Assembly (NCBI GenBank): GCA_023443315.1
Contig: JAEZVA010000057.1
Span: 8,451-72,450, forward strand
Source of the DNA: Bacillota bacterium
Lineage (GTDB): Bacteria; Bacillota; Clostridia; Oscillospirales; Ruminococcaceae
Direction of reading: 5' to 3'
DNA length: 64,000 bases
Shown here: in pieces, positions 1 through 8,462 of the stretch
How the letters are laid out: each line of letters opens with the position of its first letter
Numbering within the stretch: the stretch's first letter is position 1
Translations under genes and position numbers: made by a program
The notes under the pieces: generated by a model
What the model was told of the DNA's origin: nothing
Seen by the model: the letters and a program-made list of their open reading frames with translations, nothing else
Database searches by the model: none

Positions 1-1
1 G

Positions 2-30
2 TTGTGACAAAAGATAGTTTGTGGTACTAT
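2..30 (+). promoter_or_regulatory. Sigma-A-type promoter for the two-component operon
   Basis: A -35 box TTGTGA (2-7) and a -10 box TACTAT (25-30) are separated by exactly 17 bases. The predicted transcript would start near 37, about 30 bases before the histidine kinase start codon. This is a consensus match only. Confidence 0.55.
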
Positions 31-67
31 TTTGGGTGAACAAATTCGTTTCATGGAGGTGTGCCGC

Positions 68-1174
68 ATGACTGGCAGGCTGCTTGACAAGATTATTGTG
101 TTTTTGCTGTGCGCGGCGGCATATATTCGGTACGGCGTCGACTTTTATGCGGTAATACCGCTTATTGTGGCGGTCACCTACTCCTCCGTGTGCGAATCCA
201 TTCGCTCAGATATCATTAAGGCCGTACTGTTTGCCGCGTTTTGTATCGGGGCGACCCTGTATTCCCCTCTGCTGTTTTTTGTGCCGTTTGCATGCTACGA
301 CATATGGGCGATAAAGCCCGGGTGGGTTAAGGGTGCCACGGCGCTGCCTCTTTTGCTGCATTTTGGGCAGCCCGATGCCGTTGCCTATGCCCAGCTTGGG
401 GTGTTTGTACTTTTATCATTTTTGATTAGACGGCAGACGACGCTTTTGGAAACGCAAAAGCAGGATAATATCTCGCTGCGCGACAGCACCAAGGAGCTTT
501 CCACCGCCCTTGCCGAAAAAAACAGGGAGCTTCTTGAAAAGCAGGAGTACGAGATTAACCTTGCCACGCTGCATGAGCGCAACCGCATCGCGCGTGAGAT
601 GCACGACACGGTGGGGCACCTGCTTTCCAGCTCGATTTTGCAGACGGGGGCGCTTCTTGCTACCAGCAAGGATGAAGCACAGCGCGAGGGGCTAACGCGT
701 CTGCACGAGACCTTGTCAATGGGTATGGATAATGTGAGAAGTGCCATACACGACCTGCACGACGAATCGATAGACCTGTTTGCCGAGCTGCAATCGCTGG
801 TTGAGCGGTTTGAGGTTTGCGCCGTCACACTCGACTACAATGTGGTCGAAAGCCCCGATCGCCAGATTAAGTACGCGTTTATCGCCATCGTCAAGGAGGC
901 GTTGTCCAACATTGCCCGTCATTCGGATGCCACCCGTGCTGAGGTTGGGGTGTATGAGCACCCCGCGCTGTACCAGCTTGTGGTTCGCGACAACGGCTCT
1001 AACAAGGCGGCAAAGCGAAATGGGGACGAGGGCATGGGGCTAAAAAATATCCGCGAACGGGTGGAAACATTGGGCGGAATACTCAACATCAGCACCCAGC
1101 ACGGCTTTGAGCTGTTTATCAGCATTAAGCGGACGCAGCCAGCGTCCGCACGAAAGGAACGACAGGGCGAATGA
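68..1174 (+). CDS. Sensor histidine kinase (HisKA_3 / NarL-partner type)
   Basis: This is a membrane sensor kinase that should autophosphorylate on His and pass phosphate to the response regulator encoded next. The first ~120 residues are hydrophobic and look like four or five membrane segments. A charged, probably coiled-coil linker follows. The dimerisation motif REMHDTVGH has its phospho-acceptor His at residue 179. A C-terminal ATPase domain shows DNG and GMGLKNIRERV blocks. No large extracellular sensor is visible, as in LiaS/DesK-like kinases that sense the membrane. The ATG at 68 is preferred because GGAGG (55-59) sits at good spacing; in-frame starts at 32 and 53 exist. The stop overlaps the regulator start by four bases, so the two are translationally coupled. 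Adjacency to envelope genes suggests an envelope signal, which is inference. Confidence 0.9.
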   Translation: MTGRLLDKIIVFLLCAAAYIRYGVDFYAVIPLIVAVTYSSVCESIRSDIIKAVLFAAFCIGATLYSPLLFFVPFACYDIWAIKPGWVKGATALPLLLHFGQPDAVAYAQLGVFVLLSFLIRRQTTLLETQKQDNISLRDSTKELSTALAEKNRELLEKQEYEINLATLHERNRIAREMHDTVGHLLSSSILQTGALLATSKDEAQREGLTRLHETLSMGMDNVRSAIHDLHDESIDLFAELQSLVERFEVCAVTLDYNVVESPDRQIKYAFIAIVKEALSNIARHSDATRAEVGVYEHPALYQLVVRDNGSNKAAKRNGDEGMGLKNIRERVETLGGILNISTQHGFELFISIKRTQPASARKERQGE

Positions 1175-1794
1175 AGATTGTGATTGTAGACGACGATAAG
1201 TTGGTGACGCTGTCGCTTTCCACCATAGTAAAGGCGGATGCGGGCATAGAGGTGCTGGCAACGGGGGCTGACGGCACCGAGGCCATCGCGCTGTACGAGC
1301 GATACGCACCCGACATCCTGCTGATGGATATCCGCATGCAGACCATGACGGGGCTAGAAGCCGCCGAACAGATTCTTTCGCGCCACAGCCATGCGCGCAT
1401 CCTGTTTTTAACCACCTTTGCCGATGATGAGTATATCATCAAGGCGCTTAAAATCGGCGCAAAGGGCTACCTGCTAAAGCAGAACTTTGAAAGCATCGTA
1501 CCTGCCCTGTACGCGGTGTACAGCGGGCAGACGGTGTTTGGCGACGACATCATCGCTAAGCTGCCGTCGCTTATCGGCGATAGACAAGCACCCCAAAGCC
1601 TTGCTTCGTTTGGGCTGACCGAGAAGGAACGCGAGATTATCGAGCTTGTGGCACAGGGGTTATCCAACCGCGAGATTGCCACACAGCTTTATTTAAGCGA
1701 GGGCACGGTGCGCAACAGCATTAGCGTGATACTCGATAAGCTTGCCCTGCGCGACCGCACACAGCTGGCCATTTTTTATTACAAGACAAAATAG
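1171..1794 (+). CDS. LuxR/NarL-family response regulator
   Basis: A 207-residue transcription regulator with an N-terminal receiver domain and a C-terminal LuxR-type helix-turn-helix. The receiver starts with the acidic pair in IVDDDK, and the phospho-acceptor Asp is residue 53 in LLMDIRM. The output domain (about 147-200) carries LTEKEREIIELVAQGLSNRE followed by a recognition helix with GTVRNSISVI. The start overlaps the kinase stop, so the pair forms one operon and should work as cognate partners. Likely targets are its own operon or the VanW cluster that follows 90 bases downstream behind a separate promoter-like sequence. No operator could be identified. Confidence 0.93.
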   Translation: MKIVIVDDDKLVTLSLSTIVKADAGIEVLATGADGTEAIALYERYAPDILLMDIRMQTMTGLEAAEQILSRHSHARILFLTTFADDEYIIKALKIGAKGYLLKQNFESIVPALYAVYSGQTVFGDDIIAKLPSLIGDRQAPQSLASFGLTEKEREIIELVAQGLSNREIATQLYLSEGTVRNSISVILDKLALRDRTQLAIFYYKTK

Positions 1795-1818
1795 TGCAAT
1801 ACTTCTCTAGTTTGTTTA

Positions 1819-1848
1819 TTTACATTATTTACACTATCGTGTTACAAT
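1819..1848 (+). promoter_or_regulatory. Possible promoter for the vanW-adenylase-carrier cluster
   Basis: TTTACA (1819-1824) and TACAAT (1843-1848) are spaced 18 bases apart in an AT-rich gap between the regulator and VanW. The gap also contains repeated ATTTACA-like words that could be regulator sites, which was not tested. Confidence 0.4.
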
Positions 1849-1884
1849 AAAGCAAAATAATGTAAAAAAGGATTTTGCGTTAGA

Positions 1885-2763
1885 ATGAATCTGACTGGCA
1901 AGAACCCCCCCGTACGTAAGCGGCGCAAACGCTTTTGCGAGTACGGACCGGTGTGCTACCGCATCTCGCTGATTAAGGAGTATCTGGTGCGCGATGTAAA
2001 AGACTGCCTGGGCGGGGAGCGGTTTGCGCGTACATACGGCAAAGAGGAGCTGCCCTGTATTGTAAAGGGGCATCGCTCTTTGATGTTGCGCACCCTGCAC
2101 GGGGTAGACGAACACCTGCAGCGCAATAAGATAACAAACCTTGCCCTTGCGGCGCGCCATATGGACGGTCTGCTCATTCACCCTGGGGAGACGTTCTCGT
2201 TCTGGCGGTTGGTGGGTAGGGTGTCGAGCCGGCGGGGGTACCTCACGGGCATGACGATTGTAAACGGCAAAAGCGAAAGCGATACGGGCGGCGGGCTGTG
2301 CCAGCTTGCAAACCTTGTGCACTGGCTAGTGCTTAATAGCCCCCTTACCGTAACCGAGCTGCACCATCACACCGACGCACTGTTCCCAGACAGCGGCAGA
2401 CGCGTGCCGTTTGGCACAGGAACGTCGGTGTTCTATAAAAATGTGGACTACCGTTTTCGCAACGACACCGACCGCTCGGTGCAGCTGCGCGTCTGGCAGG
2501 AGAATGACGACCTGTGCGGCGAGCTGCGCTGTGGGAAGCCGTTTCTGACCCGCTACCGCATCGAGGAGGAGGGTTGCTGCTTTGTGCGCGAGGCCGAGGA
2601 CTATTACCGCGTAAGCCGCGTATTCAAGCGCACCATCGACCGCAAAACGGGCGAGACCTTAAACCGCGAGCTGATACTAAACAACCATTCCCGCGTGCTG
2701 TACGACCACAGCCTGATACCCGCGGAGGAGATAAGGGCTAGCGAGGAAGCTTATGTTGATTGA
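1885..2763 (+). CDS. VanW family protein
   Basis: A 292-residue protein with the VanW signature: GETFSFWRLVGRVSSRRGY followed by the GGGLCQLANLVHWL block near the middle. VanW was first seen as an accessory gene of vanB-type vancomycin resistance clusters, but its biochemical role is unknown and most family members lie outside resistance loci. No signal peptide or membrane segment is seen, so this copy is probably cytoplasmic, unlike long secreted VanW/G5 proteins of Clostridia. The region around residues 155-175 is rich in His (TELHHHTDALFP). It overlaps the adenylation gene by 11 bases, which implies co-translation and a linked function. It should not be read as evidence of glycopeptide resistance, since no vanH/A/X is present. 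Confidence 0.85.
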   Translation: MNLTGKNPPVRKRRKRFCEYGPVCYRISLIKEYLVRDVKDCLGGERFARTYGKEELPCIVKGHRSLMLRTLHGVDEHLQRNKITNLALAARHMDGLLIHPGETFSFWRLVGRVSSRRGYLTGMTIVNGKSESDTGGGLCQLANLVHWLVLNSPLTVTELHHHTDALFPDSGRRVPFGTGTSVFYKNVDYRFRNDTDRSVQLRVWQENDDLCGELRCGKPFLTRYRIEEEGCCFVREAEDYYRVSRVFKRTIDRKTGETLNRELILNNHSRVLYDHSLIPAEEIRASEEAYVD

Positions 2764-4252
2764 CCGCATCTTGAACCACTGCCGTAACAGCCCCGAGAAA
2801 ACCGCGTACCAAAGCAACAACGGCAGCATGACCTATGGGGAGCTTGCCCAAGGTGCGAAGCGGTTGGCACACGTCCTTGACAAAACGATGCCTGCCAAAA
2901 CGCCCGTACTGGTTTACGGGCACAAGCAGCCGCTGATGCCCGTCTGCTTTTTGGCGTGTGCCCTGTTGGGTAGGGCGTATGTTCCGGCGGACGAGGGCAT
3001 CCCGCCTGAGCGTGTTTTGCGCATGGCAGAGCTTGCGGGCGCACAGCTTGTGCTTGCCGTTTCGCCAATAGCAATAGACGCAACACCAATGCTTACCCAA
3101 CAAGAGATAGCAGCCATCTGCGAGGATGACGGCTGCGTTGCACAGTATACCCCCGCGCCCGTGGATGCGGACGACCTGTTTTACATCCTGTTCACCTCGG
3201 GCAGCACGGGGCAGCCCAAGGGTGTAAAGATTACCCGCCGCAACGCGGACGGGTTTATCGGTGCGCTTTGTGAAGTGGATGGTCTGTGGCAGGGCGACAC
3301 GGTGCTTAACCAAGCGGCGTTTTCCTTTGACCTTTCGGTTGCCGACCTGTACGGGGCGCTGTGTATGGGAAAGACGCTGTTTGTTCTGGAACGCGCCGTG
3401 ATGCAGGATATTCCGTCGCTGTTTGCCCGCCTTAAGGAAAGCGGAGCGGGCACCGCGGTGATGACGCCGTCGTTTGCCGAGCTGTGCCTTGCCGACCGCG
3501 GGTTTGCTCGTCGTCTGCTGCCACAGCTTAAAACCATCTTTTTCTGCGGCGAAACGCTTTGCCCTGCAACGGCAAGGCGGCTGTTTGAACGCTTTCCCTT
3601 AATCCGGCTGTTTAACGCCTATGGACCCACTGAGACCACGGTGGCGGTCACCATCTGCGAGCTGTCCCCCAAATGGTTGGAGCAGGAACTGCTGCCGGTG
3701 GGCACCGAGCTTGACGGCACGCATGTCTACGTTGTGGATGAACAATGCCGCCCCCTTGCAGAAGGGGAAATCGGGCAGCTTTTGGTGACGGGCACGGGTG
3801 TGGGCGCGGGCTATGTCGGCACCGAGCAGGGCGGTTTTATCCGTTTTAGGGGAGAGTGCGCCTACCTGACGGGAGACTACGGCTACCGAAAGGACGGTAC
3901 GCTGTTTTTCACGGGACGGCGCGACAATCAAATTAAGCACCGGGGTTACCGGATGGAGCTGCAGGATATTGAGCGCAACCTGCTGCGGCTTTGTGGGGTG
4001 CGCCAATGTGCCGTTGTTTTTGTGGCGGGTAAGCGGCAGTACCTGTGCGCCTACGTCTGCCCCGAGCAGGGCGAAAGCCTGACGGCGCAGGGCGTGAAAG
4101 CGGCGTTGCGGCAGCACCTGCCTACCTACATGATTCCCGAGCGAGTGCGTATTACAGACAGCCTGCCCCTAACCACAAACGGAAAATGCGACCGTGCCGC
4201 ACTATTAAGCAGCGAAATTCACCTGGAAGGAGCGCCCGCATGGACGAGTTAA
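2753..4252 (+). CDS. Stand-alone amino acid adenylating enzyme (DltA-like)
   Basis: A 499-residue member of the AMP-forming adenylate superfamily, about the length of DltA. It shows the full motif set: LFTSGSTGQPKG (A3 phosphate loop, near 140), FNAYGPTETT (A5), YLTGDYG (A7), GRRDNQIKHRGYRMEL (A8) and the A10 Lys in TTNGKCDR near the C terminus. There is no condensation or fused carrier domain. The carrier protein is encoded next and overlaps by 13 bases, so the likely reaction is ATP-dependent activation of an amino acid and its loading onto that carrier's phosphopantetheine. D-alanine is the default guess from resemblance to DltA. The membrane partners DltB and DltD are not beside it, so the final acceptor is unknown. 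Confidence 0.85.
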   Translation: MLIDRILNHCRNSPEKTAYQSNNGSMTYGELAQGAKRLAHVLDKTMPAKTPVLVYGHKQPLMPVCFLACALLGRAYVPADEGIPPERVLRMAELAGAQLVLAVSPIAIDATPMLTQQEIAAICEDDGCVAQYTPAPVDADDLFYILFTSGSTGQPKGVKITRRNADGFIGALCEVDGLWQGDTVLNQAAFSFDLSVADLYGALCMGKTLFVLERAVMQDIPSLFARLKESGAGTAVMTPSFAELCLADRGFARRLLPQLKTIFFCGETLCPATARRLFERFPLIRLFNAYGPTETTVAVTICELSPKWLEQELLPVGTELDGTHVYVVDEQCRPLAEGEIGQLLVTGTGVGAGYVGTEQGGFIRFRGECAYLTGDYGYRKDGTLFFTGRRDNQIKHRGYRMELQDIERNLLRLCGVRQCAVVFVAGKRQYLCAYVCPEQGESLTAQGVKAALRQHLPTYMIPERVRITDSLPLTTNGKCDRAALLSSEIHLEGAPAWTS

Positions 4253-4494
4253 AAATACAGGTAACCGAACTGCTTGCCCGCGTGTGCGGGGAGCCTTTGA
4301 TATGCGGCGACGACAGCCTTGAGCTGCTCGACTCCGGCTTGCTCGACTCCCTAGCGATGATCACCCTGCTCGCAGAGCTGGAGGACACGCTCGGAGTTGA
4401 GATACCGCCCTCGCAGGTAAGTAGGGAGTGCTGGCGCACACCCAAAAGCATTGTGGCGTTGGTGGTAAAAACAAAGGAGTTGACGGATTTTTAA
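4240..4494 (+). CDS. Acyl/peptidyl carrier protein (DltC-like)
   Basis: An 84-residue acidic carrier protein. The phosphopantetheine attachment motif is LLDSLAM with the modified Ser at residue 37; DSL is the form typical of DltC and many acyl carriers. Helix II and III follow (ITLLAELEDTLGVEIPPSQV). The ATG at 4240 lies inside the end of the adenylase gene and has GGAAGGAG just before it, which supports translational coupling. It is probably loaded by that adenylase. It could also be a carrier for a dedicated amino acid pathway; the sequence does not decide. Confidence 0.85.
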   Translation: MDELKIQVTELLARVCGEPLICGDDSLELLDSGLLDSLAMITLLAELEDTLGVEIPPSQVSRECWRTPKSIVALVVKTKELTDF

Positions 4495-4513
4495 CAATCT
4501 CCAGTTATAACCG

Positions 4514-4542
4514 TTTACTTTAGCATACTATTGTACTACAAT
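4514..4542 (+). promoter_or_regulatory. Promoter of the amino acid ABC importer operon
   Basis: TTTACT (4514-4519) and TACAAT (4537-4542) are 17 bases apart. The predicted start lies just at the stem-loop at 4546, so that stem-loop would sit at the very 5' end of the mRNA. Confidence 0.55.
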
Positions 4543-4545
4543 GGT

Positions 4546-4571
4546 AAGGCGGCAGCGCATTATGCCGCCTT
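4546..4571 (+). other. 5'-terminal stem-loop in the ABC importer leader
   Basis: AAGGCGGCA (4546-4554) pairs perfectly with TGCCGCCTT (4563-4571) around an 8-base loop, and a short T-rich stretch follows. It could protect the 5' end of the transcript or act as a weak attenuator. No ligand-binding fold is seen. Confidence 0.5.
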
Positions 4572-4594
4572 ATAGTATTTTTGGAGGGACAATA

Positions 4595-5368
4595 ATGAAA
4601 CGATTTTTAGCGGTTATTTTAAGTGTACTGATGTTTACCCTGCTGCTTGCAGGCTGTACCTCAGCCTCGGGCGGTGCAACCTTTACGGTGGGCTTTGACA
4701 AGGAGTTCCCGCCCATGGGCTTTGTGGCGGACGATGGCTCGTATGTGGGCTTTGACCTTGACCTTGCGGCGGAGGTTGCAAAACGCATGAACATGGAGCT
4801 TAAGCTTCAGCCCATTGAGTGGACGGCAAAGAATATGGAGCTTGATTCCGGCAACATCGATTGTGTGTGGAACGGCTTTACCATCAACGGCCGCGAGGAC
4901 GAGTACACCTGGACACAGCCCTACATGAACAACAACCAGATTGTTGTGGTGCTGGAAGGCTCGCCGATCCAGACGTTTGCGGATATTGCGGGCAAGGTTA
5001 TCGCAGTACAGGACGACTCCAGCGCGCTGACCGCCATTGAGGGCAACACCGCGTTTGTTAGCCTGCCTGCACAGCTTGTAAAGACCACCACCAACCTAAA
5101 CGCTTTGATGGAGCTGGAATCGGGTGCTGTAGACGCGGTTGTAATGGATGAGATTGTCGCACGCTATAACATTGAGAAGAAGGGTGCTGGCTACCGTGTG
5201 CTCGAAGAAGTAGTGGGCGCCGAGAAGTTTGGCGTCGGCTTTAAGCTTGGCAACACCGCCCTGCGCGACAAGGTGGAAAAAACCCTGCTTGCGATGGAAA
5301 AGGACGGAACACTTGAAAAGATTTCAAACGATTGGTTTGGTAAGGACATTACCACGATCGGAAAGTAG
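4595..5368 (+). CDS. Amino acid ABC transporter substrate-binding lipoprotein
   Basis: A 257-residue extracellular solute receptor of the family-3 (HisJ/GlnH) type. It has a lipoprotein signal with lipobox LLAGC and lipidated Cys21, followed by a Ser/Gly-rich tether. The mature domain opens with FTVGFDKEFPPMGF and contains GFDLDLAAEVAKRM and WTQPYMNNNQIVVV, all typical of polar amino acid receptors. The ATG at 4595 is chosen because it follows GGAGGG (4583-4588) and starts a proper signal peptide; the reading frame extends further upstream without one. It is the first gene of a receptor-permease-ATPase operon. The ligand (cystine, glutamine, arginine and so on) cannot be fixed from sequence. 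Confidence 0.93.
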   Translation: MKRFLAVILSVLMFTLLLAGCTSASGGATFTVGFDKEFPPMGFVADDGSYVGFDLDLAAEVAKRMNMELKLQPIEWTAKNMELDSGNIDCVWNGFTINGREDEYTWTQPYMNNNQIVVVLEGSPIQTFADIAGKVIAVQDDSSALTAIEGNTAFVSLPAQLVKTTTNLNALMELESGAVDAVVMDEIVARYNIEKKGAGYRVLEEVVGAEKFGVGFKLGNTALRDKVEKTLLAMEKDGTLEKISNDWFGKDITTIGK

Positions 5369-5389
5369 CTTTTAGGGAGGACAACGCGC

Positions 5390-6082
5390 ATGATATCCGG
5401 ATTGCTTTCGGCGAGCGGGGCAGGGCTTTCTCAGCAACTGACCGCGGTGCTGTCGCAGCTTTCGCTGGGGCTTGTAACAACACTTCAGATATTTGTTCTT
5501 ACACTGGTGTTTTCTCTGCCGCTGGGGCTGTTTGTCGCACTGGGGCGCATGAGTAAAAACAACTTTGTGCGCATCGTCGTAAAGGTCTACATATCGGTCA
5601 TGCGCGGCACCCCCTTGATGCTTCAGCTGATGGTGGTCTATTTTGGACCGTACTATATCTTTGGCGTCAGCATCTCTAGTACCTACCGTTTTTACGCCGT
5701 TATCATCGGCTTTGTGCTCAACTATGCCGCGTATTTTGCCGAGATCTACCGCGGCGGCATTGAATCGATGCCCGCGGGGCAGTACGAAGCGGCCGAGGTG
5801 CTGGGCTTTGGCAGGGCGCAGACGTTTGTGCGCATCATCCTGCCGCAGGTGGCAAAGCGCATTCTTCCGTCGGTGACCAACGAGGTGATAACGCTGGTGA
5901 AGGATACCTCGCTTGCTATGGTTATCTCGGTGGGCGAGATGTTTACCGCAGCAAAGGCGTTAGCCTCCGCGCAGGTTTCGGTTATTCCGTTTGCGGTGGC
6001 GGGGCTATTCTATTACATCATGAACTACGTCGTCGCCTTTGGCATGGAATGCATTGAAAAACGCATGAACTATTACAGATAG
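5390..6082 (+). CDS. Amino acid ABC transporter permease
   Basis: A 230-residue membrane subunit of the HisMQ family with about five hydrophobic segments. The cytoplasmic coupling loop that contacts the ATPase is clear: EAAEVLGFGRAQTFVRIILP near residues 124-144. The phrase VYISVMRGTPLMLQLMVVYF is the family's conserved second block. GGGAGG precedes the start. Being the only permease gene in the operon, it probably works as a homodimer. Confidence 0.93.
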   Translation: MISGLLSASGAGLSQQLTAVLSQLSLGLVTTLQIFVLTLVFSLPLGLFVALGRMSKNNFVRIVVKVYISVMRGTPLMLQLMVVYFGPYYIFGVSISSTYRFYAVIIGFVLNYAAYFAEIYRGGIESMPAGQYEAAEVLGFGRAQTFVRIILPQVAKRILPSVTNEVITLVKDTSLAMVISVGEMFTAAKALASAQVSVIPFAVAGLFYYIMNYVVAFGMECIEKRMNYYR

Positions 6083-6095
6083 GAGGGTCGCCGGA

Positions 6096-6860
6096 ATGGT
6101 TTTGCTTGAAATGGAACACGTCGGCAAGGCGTTTGGCGACTTAGAGGTGTTAAAAGACATCTCGCTGACCGTTACACAGGGGCAGGTGCTTGCTGTTATC
6201 GGACCCTCCGGGTCGGGCAAAAGCACCCTGCTGCGCTGCGCCACCCTGCTTGAGCAGGTGGATAGCGGCACCATCCGCTATAACGGCGAGACGATGGTCG
6301 CTACCGACGACGGTGGTAGGGCGATATACGCGCCACATGCCGACCTAAAGCGCATCCGCTCGTATTTCGGGCTGGTGTTTCAGAACTTTAACCTGTTTCC
6401 GCACTTTTCGGTACTGCGCAACATCACCGAGGCGCCCATACACGTGGCAAAGCAGTCCAAGCAACAGGCGACCGAGTCGGCCATGGAGCTGCTGGACCGC
6501 ATGGGGCTAAGGGACAAGGCGGATGCCTACCCCTGCCAGCTTTCGGGTGGGCAGCAGCAGCGCGTATCCATTGCGCGGGCGTTGGCGCTTAGACCCGACA
6601 TCCTGTTCTTTGACGAGCCGACCAGCGCGCTTGACCCTGAGCTGACGGGGGAGATTTTAAAGGTTATCCGCGAACTTGCCGCCGAGCGCATGACGATGGT
6701 AATAATCACCCACGAGATGGCGTTTGCAAGAGATGTCGCCGACCGAATTATCTTTATGGATGACGGGGTTATTGTGGAGCAGGGTGAGGCAACGGAGGTC
6801 ATCAACAACCCGCAGCAGGAACGTACCAAACTGTTTTTAAACCGATTTTCGGATCGGTAG
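6096..6860 (+). CDS. Amino acid ABC transporter ATP-binding protein
   Basis: A 254-residue ABC ATPase of the GlnQ/HisP group. Walker A is GPSGSGKST near residue 36, the signature motif is LSGGQQQR, Walker B is ILFFDEPTSALDPE and the switch His follows in IITHEMAFA. It energises import through the permease encoded 13 bases upstream. A slightly unusual insertion (MVATDDGGRAIYAPHADLKR) lies between Walker A and the Q-loop, as in some clostridial homologues. A strong terminator follows the stop codon, closing the operon. Confidence 0.95.
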   Translation: MVLLEMEHVGKAFGDLEVLKDISLTVTQGQVLAVIGPSGSGKSTLLRCATLLEQVDSGTIRYNGETMVATDDGGRAIYAPHADLKRIRSYFGLVFQNFNLFPHFSVLRNITEAPIHVAKQSKQQATESAMELLDRMGLRDKADAYPCQLSGGQQQRVSIARALALRPDILFFDEPTSALDPELTGEILKVIRELAAERMTMVIITHEMAFARDVADRIIFMDDGVIVEQGEATEVINNPQQERTKLFLNRFSDR

Positions 6861-6873
6861 AGAACAGAAACGA

Positions 6874-6906
6874 CCCCCGGCTAACCATGCCGGGGGTTGC
6901 ATTATT
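6874..6906 (+). terminator. Intrinsic terminator between convergent genes
   Basis: CCCCCGGC (6874-6881) pairs perfectly with GCCGGGGG (6889-6896) over a 7-base loop and is followed by TTGCATTATTT. It ends the ABC operon and lies where the convergent lipoprotein gene also ends, so it may serve both strands. Confidence 0.8.
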
Positions 6907-6926
6907 TCGTGTGGATATATTCAGTG

Positions 6927-8294
6927 TCATGAAACGCCGTTGTGCGAAACGGGTTGGATTGGTCTGATTCTAAGGCGGTTCGCATCCCATGTGTCAGGGA
7001 CAAACTCAATATAATGCGTATTTTGCATGTTAAAAACATGCTCGCCGGATGAAAAGGGGCTTCCGCTCAGGGTTTGGGAGGTATTTGTGGAGGTGTCATA
7101 AAGACAGTTTCGATACTCGCCGTCTACAAGAGCGGTGTAGATGTATTGTAAAGAGCCGTTGACGATACGCGTGCGTATTGTGTGGCGATTACTACTGTGC
7201 TTTATTTGGGATGGAAGCCATGTTATAGAGGTGTCTTTGGTATCGAGCATAACATAGTGATGTGGTTCACCGCTTTCTAAGGAAAACACGATGCGATTAT
7301 CGTCGATTGTCTCAAACCGAACACTTCCATCAAAAGACCCTACATCGGTTAACTGAAAGTGTTCGCTTGTCGCATACCATATATGGGTGCTCAAGGTGTT
7401 GCCGGTCTCGGGGTCGCTAATCCAATCAAGCATAGCAAAAAACCCGTTTTCAGCGTAAATCGCCGAAAATTCTTGCTCATCAAACAGTGCCTTGTATCCC
7501 GTTTCATCCGCAAACCAGGCGGAACGAACGGTATTCGATTTTTCTTTGTTTTTGCACGCAAAATAGACACATCCGCCGCTCGCGGGAACTACTTCTTGAA
7601 TTCCGTAGTAAACCTGCATTTTATCGTAAGACTGCATCCATTCACTCATGTCGTCCACTAGAGTGAGTTTGTCGGTAGAAACCTGGTATAAAAACAACCG
7701 ATTACGCCCGTTAAGCGCGACCAAATCCACGTTAATCCAAACAGGGTCAAGAAGATTAATGTCTTCCCAGTCGTTTACCGTTCTGCCGTCTGACAATGTT
7801 CTACTGATAATGCGGTTGGGGTCTTCTATCTCAGTATAACGTAAAAATTCACGAACTAGTTTTCCGCTACCATCCAAGATAGAGCCATTGGCCAGTACCC
7901 AGTCGCCATCCGTTGTTTTACAGGCAGATAAAAAGCCGAGGGAGGCTTTATCATCGTAAACACCTGCAACAAATATACGGTCATCCGTAATGGCATAGTG
8001 GTACTGCCCAATCAAAGGGTCTACACGTATTGTAACCGTTCTAACCAATTGGTTGTTTAAATCGATGTAGCGAATGATACCGTTATCAGGTACAGCGAGA
8101 ATGGTGCCACCGCTAAGCCAGGTGTAAGCGGAATTAAAAGGATGCAGCGTGTCGTTTGGCAAAGTGGGTAAGGGTTCCCGGGAGGAAGACAACTGGCTAT
8201 CGGGCTCGGGCTGCCCTACCAAAATGGGCGCATGGCAACCGAACAACATAATGATGATACAAAAAACAGATAATAGAATGCTTATTGGCTTCAA
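6927..8294 (-). CDS. Hypothetical secreted lipoprotein, possible beta-propeller
   Basis: A 455-residue protein not recognised as a named family. Translation most likely starts at TTG 8294, seven bases after AGGAGAGG, giving a lipoprotein signal with lipobox LFGC and Cys20; an upstream in-frame ATG at 8318 lacks spacing to any ribosome site. The mature part is rich in Trp, Asp and Tyr with recurring short strands such as GGTILAVPDNGIIRYID and DRIFVAGVYDD, the rhythm of a WD/PQQ-like propeller, so it may be an extracellular binding or sensor protein. It stands alone, convergent with the ABC operon and divergent from the ArsR operon. No function is proposed. Confidence 0.75.
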   Translation of the reverse strand: MKPISILLSVFCIIIMLFGCHAPILVGQPEPDSQLSSSREPLPTLPNDTLHPFNSAYTWLSGGTILAVPDNGIIRYIDLNNQLVRTVTIRVDPLIGQYHYAITDDRIFVAGVYDDKASLGFLSACKTTDGDWVLANGSILDGSGKLVREFLRYTEIEDPNRIISRTLSDGRTVNDWEDINLLDPVWINVDLVALNGRNRLFLYQVSTDKLTLVDDMSEWMQSYDKMQVYYGIQEVVPASGGCVYFACKNKEKSNTVRSAWFADETGYKALFDEQEFSAIYAENGFFAMLDWISDPETGNTLSTHIWYATSEHFQLTDVGSFDGSVRFETIDDNRIVFSLESGEPHHYVMLDTKDTSITWLPSQIKHSSNRHTIRTRIVNGSLQYIYTALVDGEYRNCLYDTSTNTSQTLSGSPFSSGEHVFNMQNTHYIEFVPDTWDANRLRIRPIQPVSHNGVS

Positions 8295-8352
8295 GTCAAA
8301 ACCTCTCCTGACAAACAAGATGTTATATCTTTGTGAATCTTGGTGTTAGAAT

Positions 8353-8358
8353 ATTATA
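8353..8358 (-). promoter_or_regulatory. Possible -10 box of the lipoprotein gene
   Basis: Read on the minus strand this is a perfect TATAAT about 60 bases before the lipoprotein start. No convincing -35 box is seen at the right distance. Confidence 0.35.
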
Positions 8359-8462
8359 CCATAAGTTAAGTAGTATTTACTAATTTAACACTGCGAAAGC
8401 AACGCCCCGTCCAATCTTTTCCTAGATTTAAATAACAACCGAAACATACCGCAAAAAACATA

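Noticed and set aside
1885..2763. Vancomycin resistance locus suggested by VanW
   Set aside because: No vanH, vanA/B ligase, vanX or vanY gene is present; VanW-family proteins are widespread in Clostridia.
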